Shown one piece after another: positions 1 to 8,728 of a stretch of DNA of 64,000 nt (the stretch's first letter is position 1; every line of letters begins with the position of its first letter). The translations under genes were made by a program, and so were the position numbers. This DNA is from Rhizobium sp. RU33A. Its GTDB lineage: Bacteria > Pseudomonadota > Alphaproteobacteria > Rhizobiales > Rhizobiaceae. The notes beneath the pieces were generated by a model that saw only the letters and a list, made by a program, of their open reading frames with translations, was not told the origin of the DNA and ran no database searches. The stretch spans positions 186,001 to 250,000 of the forward strand of contig NZ_FTMQ01000004.1 in assembly GCF_900156055.1 (NCBI RefSeq), written 5' to 3'.

Positions 1-102
1 CCAGGCCCTGAACTGCTCGATTCGCGTGGGCGATTGCGCGTTGGCGAGCACGCTGCTCGCCAGGAGGATTGCCAGTGCGGTTACGCTACTTCTTACGAAC
101 AT
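1..102 (-). CDS. N-terminus of a secreted protein, probably invasion-associated locus B (IalB) family (partial)
   Basis: Only the first 34 codons lie in the window; the rest runs off the left edge. They read as a signal peptide: a short basic start (MFVRSS), a hydrophobic core (VTALAILLASSVLA) and an Ala-rich cleavage region ending near ANA, followed by QSPTRIEQFRAW. An AGGAAG ribosome site sits just before the ATG. The mature start resembles rhizobial IalB-family periplasmic proteins, but this rests on memory of the family and very few residues. Export to the periplasm is well supported; the family name is tentative. Confidence 0.5.
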   Translation of the reverse strand, partial: MFVRSSVTALAILLASSVLANAQSPTRIEQFRAW

Positions 103-365
103 GTCTTCCTGCCGGTTGTTTCCATCCATCACCCAGCCATGCGACCGGGCGCTCATCGTCAAAACCTGTGTTCAGTTTGACTTAATTTACCTTACCAAAC
201 GATGAACGACGCACGCCTTGTTGTCACATTCGGTGTCGGCGTTCCGTCTGGCGCCCCGAAATCCGGCATAAAACGGTTTTGGGACCTCGGTCCTGCCGAC
301 GATGTAGAAGGAAAGAAAAAGGCAAGAGTTGGGCTGTCCGCAGACCAGCGCAGCCACAAAATCGT

Positions 366-746
366 TTAGGCGGGCAACTCATGGTCAGCGAGGGCCGCAT
401 CGGCAGCATCGTAATGCCGATCCTTGATGTGCCTGTTGATCAGGGCGATGGCCGTTGTCAGCACAGCGATGTCATCCGTGAAGCCGACAACAACGAGCAT
501 GTCAGGGATCATATCGATCGGCAGGACAAAGTAGCCGAGTGCCGCCAGCAGGATTCCCCGGACACGAAAGGGTGTCTCGCGATCCGTCGCGCAATAGTAG
601 GCAGCCACAAGATCCCGCGAAAACGGTATCTGCCGGGCAGCCTTTTTGAAGGTCGGCCAGAAACGGCTACGAACCTTCGCTTCCTGTTTCTCCTGCGTCT
701 TCTCATCGCCGGGAAGCAGGATCTCACCGATCTTCACGTCATCCAT
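366..746 (-). CDS. DUF1232 (YkvA-type) small membrane-associated protein
   Basis: About 126 residues. The core GILLAALGYFVLPIDMIPDMLVVVGFTDD carries the family hallmark, a hydrophobic helix with the PIDMIPD-type motif and a following acidic D-D, as in YkvA/DUF1232 proteins of unknown function. The start at 746 has AAGGA about ten bases upstream; an in-frame ATG at 779 would add eleven residues that look like translated leader. It lies upstream of phhB on the same strand with a short gap, so co-transcription is possible. No function can be assigned beyond a likely membrane association. Confidence 0.8.
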   Translation of the reverse strand: MDDVKIGEILLPGDEKTQEKQEAKVRSRFWPTFKKAARQIPFSRDLVAAYYCATDRETPFRVRGILLAALGYFVLPIDMIPDMLVVVGFTDDIAVLTTAIALINRHIKDRHYDAADAALADHELPA

Positions 747-815
747 AGCCCATCGATCCTTTCGTTCGGACCCGATCAATCATATGTGACTGGCAGCCTG
801 CAATTTCAATCACCG

Positions 816-1118
816 TCACTCGTTCCGGGCAGCCGCCAGATCCATGAGAACGGCGAGCTTGAAATCGAGTTCCGTCACACCGCCGGCAGAATGGGTGGTG
901 AGGGTCACATCGACCTTCTTGTAGACGTTGAACCATTCCGGGTGATGATCGAGCTTCTCCGCGGCCAGCGCACATTCCGCCATGAAGCCGAAGGCCTGGC
1001 GGAAATCGCGGAAGACGAAGTGTTTTTCGATTGCGGCACCATCACGCCCCAGCGCCCAGCCATGCAACTCCTCCAACCGCGCTGCAATGGACGTCGTATC
1101 CAGTTTCTCGTATTTCAT
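816..1118 (-). CDS. phhB: Pterin-4a-carbinolamine dehydratase
   Basis: This 100-residue protein has the full length and signature of the PCD/DCoH family: EKLDHHPEW, then Y and an H, ending near ELD, which fits the E-x3-H-[HN]-P pattern with the two active-site histidines. The family dehydrates 4a-hydroxytetrahydrobiopterin formed by aromatic amino acid hydroxylases, so it regenerates pterin cofactor in the cytoplasm. No phenylalanine hydroxylase gene is visible in the window, so its partner is elsewhere or its role is different. It is divergent from the phosphatase gene at 1147 and shares a very short intergenic region with it. Confidence 0.9.
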   Translation of the reverse strand: MKYEKLDTTSIAARLEELHGWALGRDGAAIEKHFVFRDFRQAFGFMAECALAAEKLDHHPEWFNVYKKVDVTLTTHSAGGVTELDFKLAVLMDLAAARNE

Positions 1119-1146
1119 GCTGAAACTCCTCCTTCTGGATCAACCG

Positions 1147-1605
1147 ATGCCGGCACCATCCATTCTCTTCGTCTGCCTGGGCAACATCTGCCGGTCACCG
1201 CTGGCGGAAGGAATCTACCGCCACCTCACCGCAGGGACCAGCGAAAAGCCCGTGATCGCTTCGGCCGGAATTGGCAACTGGCATGTCGGCAATCCACCGG
1301 ATCGGCGGTCGATCAAGGTCGCGGCGACAAACGGGATCGACATCTCCCGGCAGCTAGCCCGTCAGGTGCAGCCGCAAGACTTCGACAGGTTCGATCTGGT
1401 GGTCGCCATGGACAGAAGCAATCTGGCCAGGCTTCAGTCGCTTCGACCGCAGGACGCGACAGCCAGCCTGCATCTCTTCGCCGAGCTCGCATTCGGGACA
1501 CAAGAAGATGTGCCCGACCCCTACTACGGTGAAATCGAAGATTTCGAGCGGGTCTACAGCATGCTCTTTTCGGGCTGCAGCGCGGTAGTCTCGAAATTCG
1601 AATAA
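1147..1605 (+). CDS. Low-molecular-weight protein tyrosine phosphatase
   Basis: The 152-residue product starts MPAPSILFVCLGNICRSP, giving the P-loop C10-x5-R16-S of the LMW-PTP family, and has the general-acid loop DPYYG with Asp near residue 124. Length and C-terminal helix match the family. The open frame extends upstream to 982, but that part is antisense to phhB and the phosphatase fold begins at 1147, so I use this ATG; its ribosome site is weak. Its last 52 bases overlap the 3' end of the convergent thpR gene, and both protein ends look normal for their families. The substrate is not evident. Confidence 0.88.
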   Translation: MPAPSILFVCLGNICRSPLAEGIYRHLTAGTSEKPVIASAGIGNWHVGNPPDRRSIKVAATNGIDISRQLARQVQPQDFDRFDLVVAMDRSNLARLQSLRPQDATASLHLFAELAFGTQEDVPDPYYGEIEDFERVYSMLFSGCSAVVSKFE

Positions 1606-2147
1606 CCACCCGTCTCATAGAGAGGGAATATCTCCTCGGTGAGATAGGGACCGCCGCCGACGGATTCCCGTGACGACAGGAGCACGAAGCGTCCAACGCG
1701 GAAGGGCATGGTGTGGAAGTTGCCGCGACCGCTCAAGTAGTGGACGACATCATCGAGGCGCGAGGCCTTCGATCGGGCAAGCGTCACATGCGGGGTGAAT
1801 TTGCGCGGGTCAGGCGGCAAGCCGATGCGCTGGCAGATCCGCTCGATCTCGCTTTGCAGCGCGAAAAGCTCCGGAGCAGAGGAAACGCCAGCCCAGATTG
1901 AATGCGGCTTCTTCGAACCGAAGGAACCAATACCGTTCAGGCTCAGGGAAAACTCGGGGCGCTCGATCCGGTCGAGCCTGTCGACGACTTCATCCGCCGT
2001 TCGGCCATCCACATCACCGATGAAGCGCAGCGTGATGTGGTAATTCTCCACATCGATCCAGCGAGCCCCGGGGAGACCACCGCGCAGCAATGAAAGGCTC
2101 ATTGCAGCGCTGCGGGGAATTTCGAGGGCAGTGAACAATCTCGGCAT
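1554..2147 (-). CDS. thpR: RNA 2',3'-cyclic phosphodiesterase (2'-5' RNA ligase family)
   Basis: About 197 residues with the two HxTx motifs that define the 2H phosphoesterase fold, HIT at 37-39 and HVT at 120-122, spaced as in ThpR/LigT. The family opens 2',3'-cyclic phosphates on RNA and can join 2'-5' ends in vitro. The ATG at 2147 follows a GGGGAG site and gives the usual MPRLFTAL start; an upstream ATG at 2180 would add eleven residues. The gene converges on the tyrosine phosphatase gene and overlaps its 3' end. Confidence 0.9.
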   Translation of the reverse strand: MPRLFTALEIPRSAAMSLSLLRGGLPGARWIDVENYHITLRFIGDVDGRTADEVVDRLDRIERPEFSLSLNGIGSFGSKKPHSIWAGVSSAPELFALQSEIERICQRIGLPPDPRKFTPHVTLARSKASRLDDVVHYLSGRGNFHTMPFRVGRFVLLSSRESVGGGPYLTEEIFPLYETGGYSNFETTALQPEKSML

Positions 2148-2213
2148 GGAGCGCTCCCCGAATCTTTTGCAGGTGCTCACAGCGAATCACGCAATGACAT
2201 CAGGCGCAAGCGT

Positions 2214-2861
2214 TTAGTTTGACTGCCCCTTGATGCCTGCCACCCAAGATTCGGCGAGAGGCAGGATGCGCTCGGCCATCAGCTTCAGGCCTTCCGTGTT
2301 GGGGTGCATCCCGTCCTCGAGCAGGAGGCTGCGTTCTGTGATCACGCCGTCGAGCACGAAGGGGTAAAGCGGCAGATCATGTTTTTCGGCAAGCCGTGGA
2401 TAGATCGCATTGAACCTCTGGCCGTACTCATCACCCATGTTCGGCGGCGCCAGCATACCCACGAGCAGAATCGGGATATTGCGCTCTTTCAGTCGGACAA
2501 TGATCTGGTCGAGGTTTTTCTCGGTCTGCTCCGGCGGAATACCGCGCAGTGCGTCGTTGGCGCCCAATTCGAGGATGACGCCGTCGGTCCCCTCCGGCAC
2601 CGACCAGTCGACGCGTGACAGCCCGCCGGAGGTCGTATCGCCAGAAACGCCGGCATTGCTGATCACGACGTCATGTCCCTTGGCCACAAGCTCACGCTGC
2701 AGCTGGGCCGGTAAGGCGTCTTCCTGAGGCAATTGATAGCCTGCCATCAGGCTGTCACCGAGGCCGACAAGCTGGAGCGGTTCGGCCGCAGCAATCCGCG
2801 GAACGGCAAAGGTGGCCAGCAGGATCACGGCGAAATGAAGGAGCGCTGCTTTAAATGTCAT
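2214..2861 (-). CDS. Secreted SGNH-family arylesterase / TesA-like lysophospholipase
   Basis: The 215-residue protein starts with a clear signal peptide (residues 1-26, ending AAA). It then shows the SGNH blocks: GDS with nucleophile Ser37, the GAND block, and DGMHPN near 183-188 holding the Asp and His of the catalytic triad. It should act in the periplasm on acyl or aryl esters, as E. coli TesA does. It is divergent from the ABC pair at 2930-6192. The same esterase/YbbA/YbbP neighbourhood occurs in E. coli (tesA-ybbA-ybbP), which supports the assignment. Confidence 0.88.
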   Translation of the reverse strand: MTFKAALLHFAVILLATFAVPRIAAAEPLQLVGLGDSLMAGYQLPQEDALPAQLQRELVAKGHDVVISNAGVSGDTTSGGLSRVDWSVPEGTDGVILELGANDALRGIPPEQTEKNLDQIIVRLKERNIPILLVGMLAPPNMGDEYGQRFNAIYPRLAEKHDLPLYPFVLDGVITERSLLLEDGMHPNTEGLKLMAERILPLAESWVAGIKGQSN

Positions 2862-2929
2862 GGTGGCTTCCCTAGATTGGCAAGAATGCCGCAGTGCGGC
2901 GAAGCTTCAGTCCCGCAGATATAGGATGG

Positions 2930-3649
2930 ATGAGTGTGAGAAACAGCATCATCGAACTGAAAAGCGCCGATCTCACTCTTGGCAACGCCGCAGCCTCCGT
3001 TCACGTTTTGAAGAGCATCGATCTTTCGATCGCTGAAAGTGAAGCCGTGGGCATCGTCGGGCCATCCGGCTCTGGCAAATCGACGCTTCTGATGGTGCTG
3101 GCCGGCCTGGAACGCCTCGACAGCGGCGAGATCCACGTTCGCAACACGCCTCTTCATACATTGAGCGAGGACCGGCTCGCCGATTTCCGCGGCAAGAACA
3201 TTGGCATCGTCTTCCAGTCCTTCCATCTGATCGCCAATATGACGGCGCTTGAGAACGTCGCAGTTCCCCTGGAACTCGCGAATGTGAAGGGCGCCTTCGA
3301 CATCGCACGCAAGGAACTGGAGTCCGTAGGCCTCGGGAAACGCCTTAGCCATTATCCGGGCCAGCTCTCCGGTGGTGAACAGCAACGCGTGGCGATCGCC
3401 CGAGCGCTCGCGCCGTCTCCCGCCGTCCTGATCGCCGACGAGCCGACCGGCAATCTCGACACAGAAACCGGCCGGCAGATCGCTGACCTTCTGTTTTCCA
3501 AGCAGCAGGAACGCGGCATGACACTGATCCTCGTCACCCACGATACGTCGCTTGCCGCCCGCTGCACCCGGCAGATCAAGGTGGCATCCGGCCGCATCGC
3601 CGGAGACAGCCGAACCGAGCAGACCCGTCTCGCTTCGGTGTCCGCATGA
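2930..3649 (+). CDS. ABC transporter ATP-binding protein, YbbA/LolD type
   Basis: About 239 residues with Walker A GPSGSGKST (44-52), the signature LSGGEQQRVAIARAL, Walker B VLIADEPTGNLD and a following H-loop VTHD, all in LolD/MacB-type order. These ATPases drive FtsX-like permeases that act on envelope substrates rather than import. The open frame reaches 2894, but conserved sequence begins near 2930-2936, where AGGA lies just upstream; a GTG at 2936 is also possible. Its stop overlaps the permease start as ATGA, so the two are translationally coupled. Confidence 0.9.
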   Translation: MSVRNSIIELKSADLTLGNAAASVHVLKSIDLSIAESEAVGIVGPSGSGKSTLLMVLAGLERLDSGEIHVRNTPLHTLSEDRLADFRGKNIGIVFQSFHLIANMTALENVAVPLELANVKGAFDIARKELESVGLGKRLSHYPGQLSGGEQQRVAIARALAPSPAVLIADEPTGNLDTETGRQIADLLFSKQQERGMTLILVTHDTSLAARCTRQIKVASGRIAGDSRTEQTRLASVSA

Positions 3650-6192
3650 CATCCTTCGGCACGCGTCTGTCCATTGCCTTCCGTATCGCCCTGCGCGAGC
3701 TGCGTGGCGGCCTAAGTGGCTTCTACATCTTCCTCGCCTGCATTGCGCTGGGAACCGGTGCGATCGCAGCCGTGAACTCCGTATCGACGGCAATCACCAA
3801 TGCCATCTCCTCGGAGGGACGGACGCTTCTGGCCGGTGACGTTCGTTTCGAACTCGACAATCGTGAGGCGACCTCGGACGAACTGGCTTTCCTCGAAGGC
3901 TTCGGCGCGGTCTCCGTTACAACAAATCTGCGTTCCATGGCTCGCCTGCCGGACGGATCGGATCAGTCACTGGTCGAAATCAAGGCGGTTGATGAAGCCT
4001 ATCCTCTCTATGGAAAACTGATCGCCGACCCCGACCAGCCGCTTTCCGAATTGCTCGTTGCGGACAATGGCGCCTATGGCGCAGTTGTCGCCCCTCTGCT
4101 GCTTGAACGCATGAACATGAAGGTCGGCGACGAATTGCTCGTCGGTAATGCTCGGTTCCGGATCAACGGCACCATCGTCACCGAACCGGACTCGATTTCC
4201 GATGGCTTTGGCTTCGCGCCACGTTTTCTGACAAGCCGCGAAGGTCTCTTCGCCAGCGGCCTCGTCGCGACCGGTAGCCTCGTCGAACACGCCTACAAGA
4301 TCCGCTACAACGAGCCCGCACCAACGGCAGAGGCCATTCGCGAGCGTGCCCAAGCCGATCATCCGACGGCCGGCTGGTCGATCCGCAGCAGCGATCGGGC
4401 GGCTCCCGCCCTGACGGAAAATGTCGAGCGCTTCTCGCAATTCCTGACCCTGGTCGGCCTGACCGCGCTCGTGGTCGGCGGTGTCGGTGTCGCAAATGCC
4501 GTACGCGCCTTCCTCGATTCCAAGCGAACCGTGATCGCCACATTGAAGTGCGTCGGCGCACCCGCCTCGGTCGTCGTCATGGTCTATCTGATCCAGATCA
4601 CCCTGGTGGCATCCGTGGGCATCCTCGCAGGCCTCGTGCTCGGTGCAATCGCCCCACCAATCGTCGCAAATTATCTCTCCGGCATCCTGCCGATCTCCGC
4701 CGAAGCAACACTTTATCCCCGCGCACTTCTGCTGGCGGCTGTGTTCGGCATGCTGGTAACCTTTGCCTTTGCAATCCTGCCGCTGGGCCATGCCCGCAAG
4801 GTGCCGGCGACGGCCCTGTTCCGCGAGCAGGGCTTCGAAGCTTCCGGCCTTCCGTCCTGGCCATACCTGCTTGCGATGGCGTTGGCGCTCGGCGCCCTGG
4901 CAGCGCTCGCCATCTTCACCTCGGAGCAACAGCGAATTGCGACGATCTTCCTGGCCGCCATGGCGGCAGGCTTCGTGCTGCTGCGTGTGGTTGCCATGGG
5001 CATCGCCTGGCTTGCGAAACGCAGCCCTCCGATCCACTCTGCAGCCCTGAGGCTTGCCGTCGGCAATATCCACCGCCCCGGCGCCCTGACCCCTGCGGTG
5101 ACGCTGTCGCTCGGCCTTGGTCTCAGCCTGCTCGTGGCGCTGGCGCTGATCGACGGCAATCTGCGACGTGAGCTGACCGGAAACCTGCCGGAGCGGGCAC
5201 CGAACTTCTTCTTCGTCGACATCCAGAGCGGTGAAATCGACGGCTTCCGCAATCTCGTCGAAGGCATGGCGCCCGAGGGCAAGCTGATCGAGGTACCGAT
5301 GTTGCGCGGCCGGATCGTCGAGCTCAACGGCACCGATGTCGCCAAGGTCGAGGTGCCGCCGGAAGGTCGCTGGGTTTTGCGCGGCGACCGTGGTCTGACC
5401 TATGCGAAGAACATACCGGAAAACAGCACCGTCACCGAGGGTGAATGGTGGGCGGACGGCTACACCGGGGAGCCGCTCGTATCCTTTGCAGAGCAGGAAG
5501 GGCGCGAGCTCGGCCTGAAGATTGGCGACACGATCACCATCAATGTCCTCGGTCGCAACATTACGGCGAAGATCGCCAATTTCCGCACCGTCGAATGGGA
5601 AAGCCTGTCGATGAATTTCGTCATGGTGTTCTCGCCGAACACCTTCGCCGGTGCCCCTCATGCCTGGCTGGCGACGCTGATCGACCAGGACGCGACCGCC
5701 GCCGAAGAAGCCTCGATCCTGCGCTCGGTCACCCAACAGTTCCCGACAATCACGACCGTCCGGGTCAAGGACGCCCTCGATGTCGTCGATCGCCTCGTCG
5801 GACAGCTGGCAACGGCGATCCGTGCGGCCGCCGCCATCGCGCTGATTGCGTCCGTCCTGGTTCTGTCGGGTGCACTCGCAGCCGGCAACCGGGCACGCAC
5901 CCATGATGCCGTCATCCTGAAGACGCTAGGGGCGACCCGCGCCATGCTGATCCGCGCCTTCACCTACGAATACATGCTGCTTGGCGCGGCCACGGCGCTC
6001 TTTGCGCTCGTAGCCGGTGGCGGGATCGCCTGGTTCGTGCTCAGCCAGATCATGAAGCTGCCGTCCAACTTCCTGCCTGATGTGGCAGCCATGACCCTCG
6101 TGATCGCGCTGGTGGTCACGATCGGTATCGGTCTGGCCGGAACCTGGCGCATCCTCGGGCAGAAGGCAGCCCCTGTTTTACGCGAGCTTTGA
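3646..6192 (+). CDS. FtsX-like ABC transporter permease, YbbP type
   Basis: The 848-residue protein has the YbbP/FtsX architecture: an N-terminal membrane helix, a large periplasmic domain, a bundle of three helices near residues 265-380, a second repeat of membrane helices and periplasmic domain, and a final three-helix FtsX domain in the last 150 residues. It overlaps the ATPase gene by four bases. With the divergent arylesterase it forms the tesA-ybbA-ybbP-type neighbourhood. The substrate of this family is not established; a role in envelope lipid or lipoprotein handling is only inference. Confidence 0.88.
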   Translation: MTSFGTRLSIAFRIALRELRGGLSGFYIFLACIALGTGAIAAVNSVSTAITNAISSEGRTLLAGDVRFELDNREATSDELAFLEGFGAVSVTTNLRSMARLPDGSDQSLVEIKAVDEAYPLYGKLIADPDQPLSELLVADNGAYGAVVAPLLLERMNMKVGDELLVGNARFRINGTIVTEPDSISDGFGFAPRFLTSREGLFASGLVATGSLVEHAYKIRYNEPAPTAEAIRERAQADHPTAGWSIRSSDRAAPALTENVERFSQFLTLVGLTALVVGGVGVANAVRAFLDSKRTVIATLKCVGAPASVVVMVYLIQITLVASVGILAGLVLGAIAPPIVANYLSGILPISAEATLYPRALLLAAVFGMLVTFAFAILPLGHARKVPATALFREQGFEASGLPSWPYLLAMALALGALAALAIFTSEQQRIATIFLAAMAAGFVLLRVVAMGIAWLAKRSPPIHSAALRLAVGNIHRPGALTPAVTLSLGLGLSLLVALALIDGNLRRELTGNLPERAPNFFFVDIQSGEIDGFRNLVEGMAPEGKLIEVPMLRGRIVELNGTDVAKVEVPPEGRWVLRGDRGLTYAKNIPENSTVTEGEWWADGYTGEPLVSFAEQEGRELGLKIGDTITINVLGRNITAKIANFRTVEWESLSMNFVMVFSPNTFAGAPHAWLATLIDQDATAAEEASILRSVTQQFPTITTVRVKDALDVVDRLVGQLATAIRAAAAIALIASVLVLSGALAAGNRARTHDAVILKTLGATRAMLIRAFTYEYMLLGAATALFALVAGGGIAWFVLSQIMKLPSNFLPDVAAMTLVIALVVTIGIGLAGTWRILGQKAAPVLREL

Positions 6193-6366
6193 GGTCGGGT
6201 GCGGCGGGCAAGGCTCCGCCGCCCACTATTACAGCGATTTAAGATTGCGGCCCTTGTCGTGGACGGGGGAACCTCTCATATTGAAAGCACGCATGCTGGG
6301 CTTCGCAGCGGCGCGGGAGCCATCCGGGCTCCGCTGTCCAATATCGAAGCTTTGAGAGAGGAAAAC

Positions 6367-7104
6367 ATGTCCGAACTTCGCAACTATCAGAGCCGCCCGG
6401 GCCAGACCCAGTCGGCCACGATGATCGACGAAGGTCTGCGCGCCTATATGCTGAAGGTCTACAACCTGATGGCATTGGGCCTCGCCATCACCGGTATCGC
6501 AGCCTTCGCAACCTTTCAGCTGGCAGTATCTGGTGGTGAGCTTACGGCCTTTGGCCAGGCGATCTTCCTGAGCCCGCTGAAGTGGGTGGTCATCCTGGCA
6601 CCGGTCGCCATGGTCTTCTTCCTGAGCTTCCGGATCCACAAGATGAGCGTCGCAGCGGCACAGACGACCTTCTGGGTCTATGCCGCAATGATGGGCCTGT
6701 CGCTCTCGTCGATCTTCCTGATCTACACGGGCGCAAGCATCGTGCAGACCTTCTTCGTCACGGCCGCCTCCTTCGGCGCCCTGTCGCTCTATGGTTACAC
6801 CACCAGGCGTGACCTGTCGGCGATGGGCTCGTTCCTGATGATGGGTCTCTTCGGCCTGATCATCGCTTCGCTGGTCAACCTGTTCATGGCCTCCTCGGCC
6901 CTCGACTTCGCGATCTCGGTCATCGGCGTACTGATCTTTGCCGGCCTCACCGCCTATGACACGCAGTCGATCAAGGAGTCCTATCACGAGAGCAATTCGA
7001 GCGAGATGGCTGGCCGCAACGCCATCATGGGCGCCCTGCGTCTCTACCTCGATTTCATCAACCTCTTCCTGTTCCTTCTGCGTTTCCTTGGAAACCGGAA
7101 CTGA
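6367..7104 (+). CDS. Bax inhibitor-1 / YccA family membrane protein
   Basis: The 245-residue product has seven predicted hydrophobic segments from about residue 33 to the C-terminus, with the Bax1-I pattern: a soluble N-terminus (MSELRNYQSRPGQTQ) followed by GLRAYMLKVYNLMALGL. The frame is open back to 6199, but a strong GAGAGGAAAAC site just before 6367 and the typical N-terminus fix the start. Bacterial members are inner-membrane proteins proposed to leak calcium or modulate FtsH; the role here is not shown by the sequence. A strong terminator follows at 7127. Confidence 0.9.
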   Translation: MSELRNYQSRPGQTQSATMIDEGLRAYMLKVYNLMALGLAITGIAAFATFQLAVSGGELTAFGQAIFLSPLKWVVILAPVAMVFFLSFRIHKMSVAAAQTTFWVYAAMMGLSLSSIFLIYTGASIVQTFFVTAASFGALSLYGYTTRRDLSAMGSFLMMGLFGLIIASLVNLFMASSALDFAISVIGVLIFAGLTAYDTQSIKESYHESNSSEMAGRNAIMGALRLYLDFINLFLFLLRFLGNRN

Positions 7105-7126
7105 TCGGTTAAAGGCAGTCTCTGGG

Positions 7127-7150
7127 AAACCCCGCTTCGGCGGGGTTTTT
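7127..7150 (+). terminator. Rho-independent terminator after the Bax-inhibitor-1 gene
   Basis: A perfect nine-base-pair stem (AAACCCCGC / GCGGGGTTT) with a TTCG tetraloop, followed by T's, starts 22 bases after the stop codon. Confidence 0.9.
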
Positions 7151-7186
7151 CTTTGCCTGCAATCGACTTCGGCTGACGGCAGGCAC

Positions 7187-7220
7187 AAAAAAACCTCCGG
7201 ATTTCGCCGGAGGTTTTTTT
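7187..7220 (-). terminator. Terminator after carD, usable from both strands
   Basis: A run of seven A's, the stem ACCTCCGG / CCGGAGGT and a run of seven T's make a symmetrical hairpin. It lies 21 bases past the carD stop on the minus strand, and also backs up the terminator at 7127 on the plus strand. Confidence 0.88.
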
Positions 7221-7241
7221 ATGACCAGAAGTCGAAGCGGT

Positions 7242-7814
7242 TTACGCCGCTTCTTCCTGTGTATCGTCTTCTTCGATCGTCTTGCCGCGCTTGGGACCCT
7301 TGGCAAGGTTGACCTCGACAAGGCGAACGGCCTCCGTCTCGGACATCTTGTTCACGGCAGCGATTTCACGTGCCATGCGATCGAGAGCAGCTTCATAGAG
7401 CTGACGCTCGGAGTAGGACTGCTCCGGCTGGTTCTCGGCACGATAGAGGTCGCGAACGACTTCAGCGATGGAGATCAGGTCACCGGAATTGATCTTGGCA
7501 TCATACTCCTGAGCGCGACGCGACCACATGGTACGCTTCACGCGAGCCTTGCCCTGAACCACCTTCAGCGCGCGATCGACAAAATCCGTCTCGGACAGCT
7601 TGCGCATCCCGATGCTCACGGCCTTGGCGACCGGAACCTTCAGACGCATCTTGTCCTTTTCGAAATCGATGACAAAAAGCTCGAGCTTCATGCCGGCGAC
7701 TTCTTGCTCTTCGATGGTGGTGATGGTACCCACGCCATGGGCCGGGTATACGATTGACTCGCCGGTCTTGAAGCCGTGGCGTGCCGAGGAAGTCTTCTTC
7801 TGCTGGGTCGTCAT
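7242..7814 (-). CDS. CarD/CdnL-family transcriptional regulator
   Basis: The 190-residue product carries the CarD_CdnL_TRCF RNA-polymerase-interacting domain near residues 14-75 (GESIVYPAHGVGTI) and the helical C-terminal domain with the conserved TMWSRR segment that contacts promoter DNA. The family binds the RNA polymerase beta subunit and stabilises open complexes at rRNA and other promoters. The frame extends to 7985, but ATG 7814 gives the family N-terminus and has GGGAG upstream. It is followed by a strong terminator, so it is a single-gene unit. Confidence 0.92.
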   Translation of the reverse strand: MTTQQKKTSSARHGFKTGESIVYPAHGVGTITTIEEQEVAGMKLELFVIDFEKDKMRLKVPVAKAVSIGMRKLSETDFVDRALKVVQGKARVKRTMWSRRAQEYDAKINSGDLISIAEVVRDLYRAENQPEQSYSERQLYEAALDRMAREIAAVNKMSETEAVRLVEVNLAKGPKRGKTIEEDDTQEEAA

Positions 7815-8197
7815 TCTATTCAAATACTCCCTGTTTTGCTCCCGGCGTGATGCCGGCGCCGGGTCGGTCAGGCCCGGATGAGACGACGAGGTTGCGAGAC
7901 TTGTCGTCCTGATCCAGTCCGCGACACAATCAAACGTCACCCTCGTCGCGACTGAGACACGACACAAAAGTGTCGCCGATGTCACGTATATCGCGCGGTG
8001 GTGAATTTGCTTTCGTGATGGTTCAGGGCATAGCTATGCCGCAAAGTGGAACAGTTCCGAGACGCTATCACAAAAAGACGAGGAAATCAATATTTTAGTG
8101 CAGTGCGCCACAATCATGGCGCACGCGACGGCGAATCGGAAGTCAAGTGATGGAATTTTGGGCGGGATTCCATCTAACAACGACGCGCCGAAAGGCC
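7815..8197. other. 383-bp intergenic region between carD and fdxA
   Basis: I find no convincing gene here. The part near carD must hold its promoter and 5' leader. It contains a perfect dyad CGACAC-AAAA-GTGTCG at 7960-7975, about 145 bases upstream of the carD start, with a further GCGACAC half-site at 7921. This could be an operator or a small hairpin. The part next to the fdxA stop is AT-rich with no strong terminator that I can see. Confidence 0.5.
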
Positions 8198-8536
8198 TCA
8201 GTCGCCGGAGCCCGGATTTTCCGAGAAGAACTTCTCGAACTTGCCATCGACGCCGTCCATTTCCTTGGCTTCCGGCATCGGTTCCTTCTTGACCGTGATG
8301 TTCGGCCAGATCTTTGCGTATTCCGCATTGATCTTCAGCCATTTGTCCAGCCCCGGCTCCGTGTCGGGCTTGATCGCCTCGGCAGGACATTCCGGCTCGC
8401 ACACGCCGCAATCGATGCACTCGTCCGGGTGAATGACGAGGAAGTTTTCGCCCTCATAGAAGCAATCGACAGGGCAGACCTCGACACAATCGGTGTATTT
8501 GCAGCGAATGCAGTTATCGGTGACGATATAGGTCAT
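8198..8536 (-). CDS. fdxA: Seven-iron ferredoxin FdxA
   Basis: The 112-residue product has the FdxA cysteine pattern: C9, C17 and C21 followed by P, then C40-x2-C43-x2-C46-x3-C50-P. This fits one [3Fe-4S] and one [4Fe-4S] cluster plus the long C-terminal extension of alphaproteobacterial and Azotobacter FdI-type proteins. It is a cytoplasmic electron carrier; no partner redox enzyme is adjacent. The neighbouring order carD, fdxA, S4 protein, helicase is, as I recall, common in Rhizobiales. Confidence 0.93.
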   Translation of the reverse strand: MTYIVTDNCIRCKYTDCVEVCPVDCFYEGENFLVIHPDECIDCGVCEPECPAEAIKPDTEPGLDKWLKINAEYAKIWPNITVKKEPMPEAKEMDGVDGKFEKFFSENPGSGD

Positions 8537-8728
8537 GCGGCACTCCAGGATGGCGTTCTCGAACGGCAGGAGAAAGACGAACGTGGGTGGTTCCGTCGGG
8601 AATACGACCCCATTTGGAACGACCCGCGCCCTACCGGAAATTTCTGTCGGACGGCGAGTGAGCTAATGCGGAATCCCTGCCAAGGCAAGGATAAACACCC
8701 TCAATTCGGGCGCCTTTGTAGAAATTTT

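Noticed and set aside
3967..5904. 645-residue open frame opposite the YbbP-type permease
   Set aside because: Antisense shadow of a well-supported membrane protein; composition is biased and no motif is present.
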